From: Sepioteuthis lessoniana
Taxonomy: Eukaryota > Mollusca > Cephalopoda > Myopsida > Loliginidae
Reading direction: 5' to 3'
DNA length: 64,000 bases
Assembly (NCBI GenBank): GCA_963585895.1
Contig: OY757917.1
Location: forward strand, 107,432,707 to 107,496,706
The first letter of the stretch is position 1. Every line of letters starts with the position of its first letter. Positions 50,529 through 60,211 of the stretch are shown here, in pieces. The position numbers were made by a program, and so were the translations under genes. The notes beneath the pieces are model-generated. The model worked only from the letters and a program-made list of their open reading frames with translations. It was not told the DNA's origin and ran no database searches.

Positions 50529-51143
50529 GGACCCCACCCCTGGTAAGTAAAACTGTTCCCTTTTCCTTTGGTACCCAGGTACCTAGTTAGCAGTATGTTT
50601 GTGAGTCATTGTCCCCGTCATCTAGTTGTTAGTTCTCAAGATCTTCCCCATCCCCATTATTTTTGTACCTCAATCCGTATCCCAGTCCAAGTTTACTGAA
50701 GATCTTGAACATTCATATGTATAAAAATCATATCACCTACTTGAATTAACCCATACCGCGCCCGACCCCTAAATTCTTTTCACCCCTGTAGATTAGGATC
50801 CCTGCCCCACCTAGGGTAGGTCCGACTTGTTTCCGGTTCTTTCGCCCCGGAAAACAGTCGGCCTCCAATTTTATAGACGGGGGGATGGGAGGGCAACCAA
50901 ACGGGGGATTTTTCCTTGTTTTTATATATATTTCGGGGTTTTTCTCCCATTCCCATCACATTCATTGTAAATAAATCATACTTGTAAATAAAATCATTCA
51001 CGAATCTCGGGATTTTAAGTAGGACTTCTTCATAGAGCAAATGTGGTATTGTGGTGATTGTAGCGCAAAAGGCGATGGATGAATGGATATTTATTGTATT
51101 GTTGAATGGGTCGGCGAATGTGGCTAGCTAGGTCTCCTTAGTT

Positions 51144-51150
51144 TATATAG
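51144..51150 (+). promoter_or_regulatory. TATA-like box near the 3' end of unit 8
   Basis: TATATAG 96 bp before the boundary. Confidence 0.4.
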
Positions 51151-51201
51151 AAAAGTATGACCGCTCCCTTCCCCTCCCCAAAAACTTCAAGGCCTTGTGC
51201 C

Positions 51202-51227
51202 TTCTGTGTACACTACACAGAAATAAA
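51202..51227 (+). terminator. 3' terminal hairpin overlapping AATAAA (unit 8)
   Basis: Perfect 9-bp hairpin 51202-51222, AATAAA 51222-51227. Confidence 0.65.
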
Positions 51228-51245
51228 GCAGACTCGAACCTTCAG
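51228..51245 (+). repeat. Unit 8/unit 9 boundary, short form
   Basis: GCAGACTCGAACCTTCAG, then the type B 5' end begins at the T run without the second motif. The same short form occurs at unit 9/10 and defines where the upstream unit ends. Confidence 0.65.
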
Positions 51246-51536
51246 TTTTTTGTCTGAGTTCAATTTGAAAAAGTAAGTTGTTTTATTGTTAAAATTGTTA
51301 TTGCTTTGAAAAGTATTGTTATTTGTTGGAATTTTCTTGTTACTGTTTTTGAACTATTATTGTTGACTGCCCCTCCCCCAAACAATTGTTATTTTGTTTG
51401 TTGAGGGGGGTCAACGCTTGTTATCCTCGGATCATTTTTGAAAAAACATAACGACTTATATCATCATCATCCAACGTATTTTCACCTACACAGAACATTC
51501 GACGGTCATCCTCCCCTAGCTGCCTCATAAGCAGCT

Positions 51537-53621
51537 ATGGCAGAGGCACCAAATTCACCAGGGTCATTATCACCCGACATTTTTAAAGATCAAAGTCCCC
51601 CCTCAAAGCCGGAAGAAAGATGGCCTGCACTTTCGCAGCCATCTTCGTCGGCCAGTTCAATCCAACCGGCGCAAAAGGTACCTTCACTGCCAGCCTCTTG
51701 GACAACAAAAGTAATCCAAAAAACACCAAAAGACTATTCAAAAATAAGAGAAAAATACGAGAAGTACTTCCAAGGGAATAGGATCCTCCCTATTCCCGAA
51801 CTTGTACAGGAAGTACAGCCAAAAATAATCTCGTTCGTTGTCACAGATTTAAAAACAAAGAGGCTGGCAGGTATCAAAAAAGATACTTTTGAAGGATTAC
51901 TAAAAGCAGCAGACATCCCCGCGAAGTACTACTGTAGACGTAGCTTCGCAACATGGGATGTTCTGTTACCATCAGAAGACCTTGCAGCCAAGCTGGCCGG
52001 CGAAAATGTCATCTCCAAGTACTTCCGGCTTCAGCCAGAGTACATGGGAAGACGTAAAATACGAATCACCGTGTGTAATGTCCCGATACAACTGAATGAG
52101 GAGGTCCTGGCTGCCTACCTCGTAAAACACGGAGAAATAGAAGATATTACCAAAGCTAAGTCAGTTAACGGGACAGCGCACGGTGATTATATCTTCACCA
52201 TGTGCCTGGACAGAGGGGGGTTCACATCCATACCTCACATAATAGAGTACGAACACCAGATAATGACAGTCGTAGTTGAGGGCAGGAAGCCCCAGTGCTG
52301 GAATTGCAAGCAGCTGGGGCACTTCTCAAAATCCTGCCCTCAAAAAACAACCAAATCAACTCCGGCCACAACAACAACAACAGAAACGACAACGAACACA
52401 ACGAACACAACGACAACTATAGCAGCAACAGCGACAACAACTGAAGTAAACAAAAACGAAACCCCTAAAACTAAAACCGGGGACAGCCCCAACAAAGAAG
52501 AGGGCTGGACCCAAGTAGTGAAAGGGGGAAAAAAGAAAAAAACTCCTATCAAAGAACCAGCAAAACAAACCCCCATCAAAGAACCAGCAACAGCAACAGT
52601 TTCAAAAAAACCAAACATCACCACGACTGCTAAAATTGACTCTAGTAGTACTCCTACCACAAGCACAGCCAAACCATCATCATCATCGACATCTGCAAGA
52701 TCATCATCATCATCGTCATTAACAAAAAAGAAAAACAAAGAAAATAACATTGAAAAAGAAGACGAAGCCATGGATTATTCAATTAACCTAAAACGGCGAA
52801 GGGATAGTGATGACTCGGTAGCTGGGGAGGGGGAGAAAAAACACATTAAGGGACCACACCAAGAAACACCAACACAGTCCCAAACACCCTCCCAACCTCA
52901 AGAAAAGGGCGAAAAGAAAAAAATTGAAAGACCAGCCCAAATTATTCCTCCCCCACAAAAACATCAAAATACCCCAGCACACCTCTCTGACTTCCCACTT
53001 TCCCCAAAATCACCTTCACTCTCACCAATCAGAACCCCTAAGCTCCTTACACGGGCACAATCGGTGACCAGGGAGTCACCAACAGCAGCAGCATCACCAT
53101 CATCAACAGAACTCAAGCCAAGGTCACGGTCGGCTTCAAACGAAGTCCGACGTGCCTTCACCGCATTTCATTTCTGCGAGGACATCCTCGAGCCCCAAAA
53201 CATGGACCACATTTTAAAAAAAACTTTAAAACCTTTATCATCACTTAAAAAAATAGACGGCAAGGACATCACCAACCCGTATCTTTTTAAGAGTGCCGCA
53301 ATGGTGACCACATTCGTCCGTTCGGCTGGACCCCGAACCAAAGAGCTTTGGCACTTTCTTGAGGGGGCCAGTCGAGCGGACGCAATGTTGGCGGATTTGC
53401 GCCACCAAAGTTTAAAAAAATTGCTTCCTTTTTGTTCGGGCAGGGTCCCGATTTTAGTTCACCCTACCTTCTATAGGTCCCTAAAATTGCGGTACCCCGT
53501 GGATGTCGGTGGAATTACCAGGGACGACCGAGTAAGTACTGAGCTCGGCACCGGATCCCTGCGTCAGGCCGTCGGCATCCTTACTCCCAAGGATTTCCGG
53601 CCCGTAGTCGACACTGAGTAA
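51537..53621 (+). CDS. LINE ORF1 protein, type B (694 aa)
   Basis: Complete protein with RRM-like region, CCHC knuckle (C254, C257, H262, C267), Thr-rich tract, IKEPA repeat, poly-Ser stretch and C-terminal domain. It appears identical in sequence to the unit 10 protein, and differs from unit 4 at Gln in KHQNTP. ATG in the hairpin context typical of type B. Confidence 0.93.
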   Translation: MAEAPNSPGSLSPDIFKDQSPPSKPEERWPALSQPSSSASSIQPAQKVPSLPASWTTKVIQKTPKDYSKIREKYEKYFQGNRILPIPELVQEVQPKIISFVVTDLKTKRLAGIKKDTFEGLLKAADIPAKYYCRRSFATWDVLLPSEDLAAKLAGENVISKYFRLQPEYMGRRKIRITVCNVPIQLNEEVLAAYLVKHGEIEDITKAKSVNGTAHGDYIFTMCLDRGGFTSIPHIIEYEHQIMTVVVEGRKPQCWNCKQLGHFSKSCPQKTTKSTPATTTTTETTTNTTNTTTTIAATATTTEVNKNETPKTKTGDSPNKEEGWTQVVKGGKKKKTPIKEPAKQTPIKEPATATVSKKPNITTTAKIDSSSTPTTSTAKPSSSSTSARSSSSSSLTKKKNKENNIEKEDEAMDYSINLKRRRDSDDSVAGEGEKKHIKGPHQETPTQSQTPSQPQEKGEKKKIERPAQIIPPPQKHQNTPAHLSDFPLSPKSPSLSPIRTPKLLTRAQSVTRESPTAAASPSSTELKPRSRSASNEVRRAFTAFHFCEDILEPQNMDHILKKTLKPLSSLKKIDGKDITNPYLFKSAAMVTTFVRSAGPRTKELWHFLEGASRADAMLADLRHQSLKKLLPFCSGRVPILVHPTFYRSLKLRYPVDVGGITRDDRVSTELGTGSLRQAVGILTPKDFRPVVDTE

Positions 53622-53635
53622 GGTAAGTGGGATTG

Positions 53636-56600
53636 ATGGCTCTAAACCTTGCTACTTTGAATGTGAGGGGATTGAGGGATCCGGGCAAGTGTACGCGCTT
53701 GCTTGGTGAACTTAAAACTCTCGGCGTAGATGTTGCTGCAGTGCAGGAAACCCACTTCACTTGCGGTGCCGACTGTCGTGTGCTGGAAAGCGATTTTAAC
53801 GTTTTCTCAGCATACGGCAGCCGTACCAGCGTTGGGGTTTCTTTGCTAGTTGGACGCAGCCTTGATGCTGATGTTGACGTTGTTTTTGCAGGTGACGGGG
53901 GCCGACTGGTTGTGGCCGATGTTGCCGTGAAAAGTTTCAAGTTTCGTCTGGTTGCGGTTTATGCGCCCAATATCGTTGTGGAGAGGGTTTCCTTTTTTCG
54001 TCGGTTGGCGCCGTTCCTGGACGATACGAAGCGGCTAGTTTTAATGGGTGATTGGAATGCGATCCTTGATCCCAAGATAGATAAGGTCGGGCGGGGAGCT
54101 AGGCGTGTGGGAAGGTGTGAAAGCAGCCTTGCCGGCCTCATGACTCGTCATGACCTCGTCGACAGGTTTCGTCTGGATCACCCAGGGCGGGAGATGTGGA
54201 CGTGGCTAGATAGTTCGCCCTCTGCCAAAGTAGGCTCCTACTTGGACAGAGTGTTAGTGAGACGAGCTGACATTGATTTTGTTAGTTGTCCCACGTTCCA
54301 CTTGATAGCGTGGACTGACCATAAACTTGTTAGAGTCAGTCTACGGTTAGCAAATAGGCCTAGTCTGGCCGGCTACTGGAAGTTCAATACCTCCTTACTG
54401 GAGATACGGGACTTCCGGGACCGGCTGGAATCCCTAATTCAGCGGGCGTTAGTGGGGGCGGTTACCGGCAATAGGTGGTGGGGATCTCTTAAACATAGGA
54501 TTAGAGATTTCGCTACCAAGTACGGTCGACAGCTCAACGTAGATAGGACCGCGGAAGCGAAATCTATAGACGATAGACTTTCCCGGGCGGTGGCTGGGGG
54601 GGACTCCCTAAACGTAGAGCTAGCTAGGGGGGACCTTGAGCGCGAGAGTAGCGAGCGCTACAAGGGATACGTAGTTAGATCTAGGTTAAAGAGAGTTCTC
54701 AACGAAGCTGTGAAAACGAACGCGACTGCGCGTGAAGAAGAAGTGCGAAGGTTCCCCGATCGGTATATCGGTTCTGTCAAGGCCCCGGATGGGCGACTGC
54801 TGCGATCGGCTCGTGAGATTCGTGACGCCTTTCGGGCGCACTTTCGGGATCGCTTTGCCCGCTGTACTGATCTCCCGCTCCGGGAGTTTCGTAGCTATCT
54901 TGCAGACTTTCCCCGCCTTGGGGTGGCTGAAGCGGCTAGCTGCGAGGGTGTGGTTACTGAATGCGAAGTCCGTGACGCGTTGAAGCAGGTCGGCCTCAAC
55001 AAGTCGCCGGGACTAGATGGTTTGCCCTACGAAGTGTACTTGAGGATGTCGCACATGTTTGTGCCTATTCTGACGGATATGTTCAACCATTGGTTCGCCC
55101 AGGGAGCCATCCCTGGTAGCGTTACCAAGGGCGTGATCACATTGCTGAAGAAAGGTGGCAGGCATGTTTGGGAGGGTTTAGACGATTACAGGCCCATAAC
55201 TCTGCTTAACACAGAGTTAAAGATTTTGGCCCGGGTCTTAGCGAATCGTTTACAGCTTGTCATTAGCGATCTGATCGGCTCTGAGCAGACCTTTGCTGTG
55301 AAGGGAAGATCGATCCAGGACAACCTGCACTTGATTCGCGAGGTCCTAGAGGGCATAGAAGACGACACCGAGGCCGCGCTGATCAGTTTAGATCAGTCCA
55401 AGGCCTTCGATAGGGTTGACCATCGGTTTTTGGCGACTGTTTTGGAGACTGCCGGATTCAAACCGGAGTTCCGCAGATGGATTAGCATGATGTACCACAA
55501 CCCTCAGGCAGTGGTGCAGGTGAACGGAAGGCGTTCGGGGGTGTTCGCGGTCGAGCGGTCGGTCCGGCAGGGCTGCCCGTTGTCTCCTCTTCTCTATGTC
55601 CTAGCTTTGGAGCCCCTGCTCCGTAGGCTTAGGGATAGGACGGCAAATCCGGCCCTGCGCGGTGTCCCTTTTGCTGGCCCTCTTTCGGCAAGGGTTTCCG
55701 CGTTCGCCGATGATATCACAGTGTTTGTATCCCGCCGTCTGGATATAAAGGCTGTGAAGAAGGCGGTTAGCGAGTACGAGCGGATTGCAGGAGCCAAGGT
55801 CAATTTTGACAAAAGCGAAGGTTTGCGGCTCGGTGCTTGGAGGGGTAGCAATACTCTTCCGGGGCCGTTCCGCTGGAGTGACGGACCCGTCCGCATCCTC
55901 GGGGTGTGGTTCGGGCCCGGCCTCCAACTGGAGCGAAATTGGTCGGAAATACAAGCCAAGGTGAATGCTCAGGTGGGAATCTGGCTTTCAAGGAGGTTGT
56001 CCTTAAAGGGCAGGGCGGAGGCGTGCGCCGTGTACGTCTTCCCCTTGATCCTTTACCGATTGGCTGTACTTCCTCTGCCTAAGGTAAATCGGTTGGCGCT
56101 GCAACGATCCCTTTCCAGATTGCTCTGGGGAGGTGCAAGGCCGATGGTCCGTAGGCAGGTCTGTATCCAACGTACACGCAACGGGGGTCTAGGTATGCCT
56201 GATCTGGAGAGCCACTGGCTTGCTGAAAGACTTGCATACTTGGGCAGAGCCTTGACGGGGGACGCAGTGTGGAGACTGAAGGCGAGTCGGACTTTTCCTC
56301 GCCTAAAGTCAGACCCAAAGGCTGAAGGTCGACGTAGGCCTTTGGGCGAAACACTGTTTGTCCGCGAGTGCCGAACGGCCCTTCGTAACCTTCTTGGGTC
56401 CAGTGACCTTTCACGGCCTCGAAAAGAACTATATCGGGAGCTAGTGGTGGGTTCCGCTTCTGATCCTCTCAGCGAGCGGCGCGGCTGGACGACGGAGGAG
56501 ATTCGCTCTCATTGGAATTGGGCGCCAGGATCGAGCTTCTTGAACAACTCCGAGTTCTCGCTCACCTGGCGACTTGTGCGAAATGCGTTACCCCTTGTCG

Positions 56601-57103
56601 GCTTGAACTACAAAGCGGGCCTGGCAGACATGCCCGATTGCGCTCGCTGCGGCAGTGGCTTGGAAGAAACGGCTGAGCACGCCTTCTACTACTGCGAGCG
56701 AGTTCGCCCGTTTTGGGATCACGTCGGCGAGTGGACGGCTCGCATCGAACCCAAACAGCTCGTGCTGCTCGACGTTGGTTACGTCGTGGACAACGTTCTT
56801 CCTCCGTATCAGGGTGAGAAGCGTGTGGTGTTTCTCGCGATCCTAGCTGTAGCTAGAATGGTGATTTGGACGACGCGAAACAAGGGATTGTATGACGATG
56901 CAAACTTTTCTCATCGTGATCTGATTTTGTATTTTCGGCATCAGCTGAGGGTCAAAATCAGATGCGATAGAAAACGCTTGGATCGCATAACATTCATCAA
57001 AAGGTGGGTGAATGCAGCGAGCCTGGTCGTGCGAAAGGGAGCAACGTTGGAGTCATCCTTCCCTCCTCTGCCGGCTCATGGCGTCTACGGTACGGGTCCT
57101 TAG
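53636..57103 (+). CDS. LINE ORF2 protein, endonuclease-reverse transcriptase (1155 aa), intact
   Basis: Continuous frame with all catalytic motifs (Asn9, Glu38, Asp139, Asp228-His229; Asp586, FADD 690-693; CCHC 1002-1020). Variable sites: Val302/Ala306 as in unit 5, Asp577 as in unit 8, Gly635 (private), Ser684 (private), Ile772, Arg949 (SERRGW) as in unit 10, and a private Ile in ITFIKR. The mixture again shows exchange among units of both types. Confidence 0.96.
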   Translation: MALNLATLNVRGLRDPGKCTRLLGELKTLGVDVAAVQETHFTCGADCRVLESDFNVFSAYGSRTSVGVSLLVGRSLDADVDVVFAGDGGRLVVADVAVKSFKFRLVAVYAPNIVVERVSFFRRLAPFLDDTKRLVLMGDWNAILDPKIDKVGRGARRVGRCESSLAGLMTRHDLVDRFRLDHPGREMWTWLDSSPSAKVGSYLDRVLVRRADIDFVSCPTFHLIAWTDHKLVRVSLRLANRPSLAGYWKFNTSLLEIRDFRDRLESLIQRALVGAVTGNRWWGSLKHRIRDFATKYGRQLNVDRTAEAKSIDDRLSRAVAGGDSLNVELARGDLERESSERYKGYVVRSRLKRVLNEAVKTNATAREEEVRRFPDRYIGSVKAPDGRLLRSAREIRDAFRAHFRDRFARCTDLPLREFRSYLADFPRLGVAEAASCEGVVTECEVRDALKQVGLNKSPGLDGLPYEVYLRMSHMFVPILTDMFNHWFAQGAIPGSVTKGVITLLKKGGRHVWEGLDDYRPITLLNTELKILARVLANRLQLVISDLIGSEQTFAVKGRSIQDNLHLIREVLEGIEDDTEAALISLDQSKAFDRVDHRFLATVLETAGFKPEFRRWISMMYHNPQAVVQVNGRRSGVFAVERSVRQGCPLSPLLYVLALEPLLRRLRDRTANPALRGVPFAGPLSARVSAFADDITVFVSRRLDIKAVKKAVSEYERIAGAKVNFDKSEGLRLGAWRGSNTLPGPFRWSDGPVRILGVWFGPGLQLERNWSEIQAKVNAQVGIWLSRRLSLKGRAEACAVYVFPLILYRLAVLPLPKVNRLALQRSLSRLLWGGARPMVRRQVCIQRTRNGGLGMPDLESHWLAERLAYLGRALTGDAVWRLKASRTFPRLKSDPKAEGRRRPLGETLFVRECRTALRNLLGSSDLSRPRKELYRELVVGSASDPLSERRGWTTEEIRSHWNWAPGSSFLNNSEFSLTWRLVRNALPLVGLNYKAGLADMPDCARCGSGLEETAEHAFYYCERVRPFWDHVGEWTARIEPKQLVLLDVGYVVDNVLPPYQGEKRVVFLAILAVARMVIWTTRNKGLYDDANFSHRDLILYFRHQLRVKIRCDRKRLDRITFIKRWVNAASLVVRKGATLESSFPPLPAHGVYGTGP

Positions 57104-57719
57104 GGACCCCACCCCTGGTGAGTAAAACTGTTCCCTTTTTCTTCTGGTACCCAGGTACCTAGTTAGCAGTATGTTTGTGAGTCATTGTCCCCGTCATCTA
57201 GTTGTTAGTTCTCAAGATCTTCCCCATCCCCATTATTTTTGTACCTCAATCCGTATCCCAGTCCACGTTTACTGAAGATCTTGAACATTCATATGTATAA
57301 AAATCATATCACCTGCTTGTATTAACCCATACCACGCCCGACCCCTTATTTCTTTTCACCCCTGTAGATTAGGATCCCTGCCCCACCTAGGGTAGGTCCG
57401 ACTTGTTTCCGGTTCTTTCGCCCCGGAAAACAGTCGGCCTCCAATTTTATAGACGGGGGGATGGGAGGGCAACCAAACGGGGGATTTTTCCTTGTTTTTG
57501 TATATATTTCGGGGTTTTTCTCCCATTCCCATCACATTCATTGTAAATAAATCATACTTATAAATAAAATCATTCACGAATCTCGGGATTTTAAGTAGGA
57601 CTTCTTCATAGAGCAAATGTGGTATTTTGGTGATCGCAGCGCAAAAGGCGATGGATGAATGGATATTTATTGTATTGTTGATTGGGTCAGCGAATGTGGC
57701 TAGCTAGGTCTCCTTAGTT

Positions 57720-57726
57720 TATATAG
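57720..57726 (+). promoter_or_regulatory. TATA-like box near the 3' end of unit 9
   Basis: TATATAG 96 bp before the boundary; unchanged although neighbouring bases vary in this tail. Confidence 0.4.
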
Positions 57727-57777
57727 AAAAGTATGACCGCTCCTTTCCCCTCCCCAAAAACTTCAAGGCCTTGTGCC

Positions 57778-57803
57778 TTCTGTGTACACTACACAGAAAT
57801 AAA
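57778..57803 (+). terminator. 3' terminal hairpin overlapping AATAAA (unit 9)
   Basis: Perfect 9-bp hairpin 57778-57798, AATAAA 57798-57803. Confidence 0.65.
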
Positions 57804-57821
57804 GCAGACTCGAACCTTCAG
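57804..57821 (+). repeat. Unit 9/unit 10 boundary, short form
   Basis: Single motif GCAGACTCGAACCTTCAG joined to TTTTTTGTCTGAG, identical to unit 8/9. Confidence 0.65.
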
Positions 57822-58112
57822 TTTTTTGTCTGAGTTCAATTTGAAAAAGTAAGTTGTTTTATTGTTAAAATTGTTATTGCTTTGAAAAGTATTGTTATTT
57901 GTTGGAATTTTCTTGTTACTGTTTTTGAACTATTATTGTTGACTGCCCCTCCCCCAAACAATTGTTATTTTGTTTGTTGAGGGGGGTCAACGCTTGTTAT
58001 CCTCGGATCATTTTTGAAAAAACATAACGACTTATATCATCATCATCCAACGTATTTTCACCTACACAGAACATTCGACGGTCATCCTCCCCTAGCTGCC
58101 TCATAAGCAGCT

Positions 58113-60197
58113 ATGGCAGAGGCACCAAATTCACCAGGGTCATTATCACCCGACATTTTTAAAGATCAAAGTCCCCCCTCAAAGCCGGAAGAAAGATGGC
58201 CTGCACTTTCGCAGCCATCTTCGTCGGCCAGTTCAATCCAACCGGCGCAAAAGGTACCTTCACTGCCAGCCTCTTGGACAACAAAAGTAATCCAAAAAAC
58301 ACCAAAAGACTATTCAAAAATAAGAGAAAAATACGAGAAGTACTTCCAAGGGAATAGGATCCTCCCTATTCCCGAACTTGTACAGGAAGTACAGCCAAAA
58401 ATAATCTCGTTCGTTGTCACAGATTTAAAAACAAAGAGGCTGGCAGGTATCAAAAAAGATACTTTTGAAGGATTACTAAAAGCAGCAGACATCCCCGCGA
58501 AGTACTACTGTAGACGTAGCTTCGCAACATGGGATGTTCTGTTACCATCAGAAGACCTTGCAGCCAAGCTGGCCGGCGAAAATGTCATCTCCAAGTACTT
58601 CCGGCTTCAGCCAGAGTACATGGGAAGACGTAAAATACGAATCACCGTGTGTAATGTCCCGATACAACTGAATGAGGAGGTCCTGGCTGCCTACCTCGTA
58701 AAACACGGAGAAATAGAAGATATTACCAAAGCTAAGTCAGTTAACGGGACAGCGCACGGTGATTATATCTTCACCATGTGCCTGGACAGAGGGGGGTTCA
58801 CATCCATACCTCACATAATAGAGTACGAACACCAGATAATGACAGTCGTAGTTGAGGGCAGGAAGCCCCAGTGCTGGAATTGCAAGCAGCTGGGGCACTT
58901 CTCAAAATCCTGCCCTCAAAAAACAACCAAATCAACTCCGGCCACAACAACAACAACAGAAACGACAACGAACACAACGAACACAACGACAACTATAGCA
59001 GCAACAGCGACAACAACTGAAGTAAACAAAAACGAAACCCCTAAAACTAAAACCGGGGACAGCCCCAACAAAGAAGAGGGCTGGACCCAAGTAGTGAAAG
59101 GGGGAAAAAAGAAAAAAACTCCTATCAAAGAACCAGCAAAACAAACCCCCATCAAAGAACCAGCAACAGCAACAGTTTCAAAAAAACCAAACATCACCAC
59201 GACTGCTAAAATTGACTCTAGTAGTACTCCTACCACAAGCACAGCCAAACCATCATCATCATCGACATCTGCAAGATCATCATCATCATCGTCATTAACA
59301 AAAAAGAAAAACAAAGAAAATAACATTGAAAAAGAAGACGAAGCCATGGATTATTCAATTAACCTAAAACGGCGAAGGGATAGTGATGACTCGGTAGCTG
59401 GGGAGGGGGAGAAAAAACACATTAAGGGACCACACCAAGAAACACCAACACAGTCCCAAACACCCTCCCAACCTCAAGAAAAGGGCGAAAAGAAAAAAAT
59501 TGAAAGACCAGCCCAAATTATTCCTCCCCCACAAAAACATCAAAATACCCCAGCACACCTCTCTGACTTCCCACTTTCCCCAAAATCACCTTCACTCTCA
59601 CCAATCAGAACCCCTAAGCTCCTTACACGGGCACAATCGGTGACCAGGGAGTCACCAACAGCAGCAGCATCACCATCATCAACAGAACTCAAGCCAAGGT
59701 CACGGTCGGCTTCAAACGAAGTCCGACGTGCCTTCACCGCATTTCATTTCTGCGAGGACATCCTCGAGCCCCAAAACATGGACCACATTTTAAAAAAAAC
59801 TTTAAAACCTTTATCATCACTTAAAAAAATAGACGGCAAGGACATCACCAACCCGTATCTTTTTAAGAGTGCCGCAATGGTGACCACATTCGTCCGTTCG
59901 GCTGGACCCCGAACCAAAGAGCTTTGGCACTTTCTTGAGGGGGCCAGTCGAGCGGACGCAATGTTGGCGGATTTGCGCCACCAAAGTTTAAAAAAATTGC
60001 TTCCTTTTTGTTCGGGCAGGGTCCCGATTTTAGTTCACCCTACCTTCTATAGGTCCCTAAAATTGCGGTACCCCGTGGATGTCGGTGGAATTACCAGGGA
60101 CGACCGAGTAAGTACTGAGCTCGGCACCGGATCCCTGCGTCAGGCCGTCGGCATCCTTACTCCCAAGGATTTCCGGCCCGTAGTCGACACTGAGTAA
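58113..60197 (+). CDS. LINE ORF1 protein, type B (694 aa)
   Basis: Complete; appears identical to the unit 9 protein, including the Thr tract, the IKEPA tandem repeat and the C-terminal domain. Because the ORF2s of units 9 and 10 differ at many codons, the identity of ORF1 marks a duplicated or converted tract limited to the 5' half. Confidence 0.93.
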   Translation: MAEAPNSPGSLSPDIFKDQSPPSKPEERWPALSQPSSSASSIQPAQKVPSLPASWTTKVIQKTPKDYSKIREKYEKYFQGNRILPIPELVQEVQPKIISFVVTDLKTKRLAGIKKDTFEGLLKAADIPAKYYCRRSFATWDVLLPSEDLAAKLAGENVISKYFRLQPEYMGRRKIRITVCNVPIQLNEEVLAAYLVKHGEIEDITKAKSVNGTAHGDYIFTMCLDRGGFTSIPHIIEYEHQIMTVVVEGRKPQCWNCKQLGHFSKSCPQKTTKSTPATTTTTETTTNTTNTTTTIAATATTTEVNKNETPKTKTGDSPNKEEGWTQVVKGGKKKKTPIKEPAKQTPIKEPATATVSKKPNITTTAKIDSSSTPTTSTAKPSSSSTSARSSSSSSLTKKKNKENNIEKEDEAMDYSINLKRRRDSDDSVAGEGEKKHIKGPHQETPTQSQTPSQPQEKGEKKKIERPAQIIPPPQKHQNTPAHLSDFPLSPKSPSLSPIRTPKLLTRAQSVTRESPTAAASPSSTELKPRSRSASNEVRRAFTAFHFCEDILEPQNMDHILKKTLKPLSSLKKIDGKDITNPYLFKSAAMVTTFVRSAGPRTKELWHFLEGASRADAMLADLRHQSLKKLLPFCSGRVPILVHPTFYRSLKLRYPVDVGGITRDDRVSTELGTGSLRQAVGILTPKDFRPVVDTE

Positions 60198-60211
60198 GGT
60201 AAGTGGGATTG

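Larger units (their letters stand above)
44782..51245 (+). mobile_element. LINE unit 8, Tx1-like, type A, ORF2 frameshifted (6464 bp)
   Basis: The most diverged type A unit in 5' UTR and ORF1, yet it carries the shared 7-G tract. It is bounded on both sides by non-standard boundaries. Confidence 0.95.
50529..51536 (+). other. Noncoding interval: 3' UTR of unit 8, short boundary, type B 5' UTR of unit 9
   Basis: The donor-like site after ORF2 is GTAAGT here rather than GTGAGT (50543). Bipartite stem-loop 50822-50861; long-form AT stretch; TATA-like box 51144; terminal hairpin/AATAAA 51202-51227; single boundary motif 51228-51238 then CCTTCAG joined directly to TTTTTTGTCTGAG; 5' UTR shortened relative to units 2, 4 and 7; hairpin 51363-51415; start-codon hairpin 51517-51537. 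No gene. Confidence 0.85.
44782..57821 (+). repeat. Higher-order dimer A*-B, copy 4 (units 8-9)
   Basis: Dimer of 13,040 bp. Its A member is the most diverged A copy in ORF1 but still has the 7-G tract. The internal boundary is the short form that lacks the second GCAGACTCGAA motif, unlike the other dimers. Confidence 0.75.
51246..57821 (+). mobile_element. LINE unit 9, Tx1-like, type B, complete (6576 bp)
   Basis: Both ORFs open. Its 5' UTR, including a shortened start, matches unit 10, and both follow a short-form boundary, so units 9 and 10 are close relatives at their 5' ends. Confidence 0.96.
57104..58112 (+). other. Noncoding interval: 3' UTR of unit 9, short boundary, type B 5' UTR of unit 10
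   Basis: Bipartite stem-loop 57398-57437; long-form AT stretch with one change (ACTTATAAAT); TATA-like box 57720; terminal hairpin/AATAAA 57778-57803; short boundary 57804-57821; hairpin 57939-57991; start-codon hairpin 58093-58113. The 3' UTR has more private substitutions than those of units 1-6. No gene. Confidence 0.85.
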
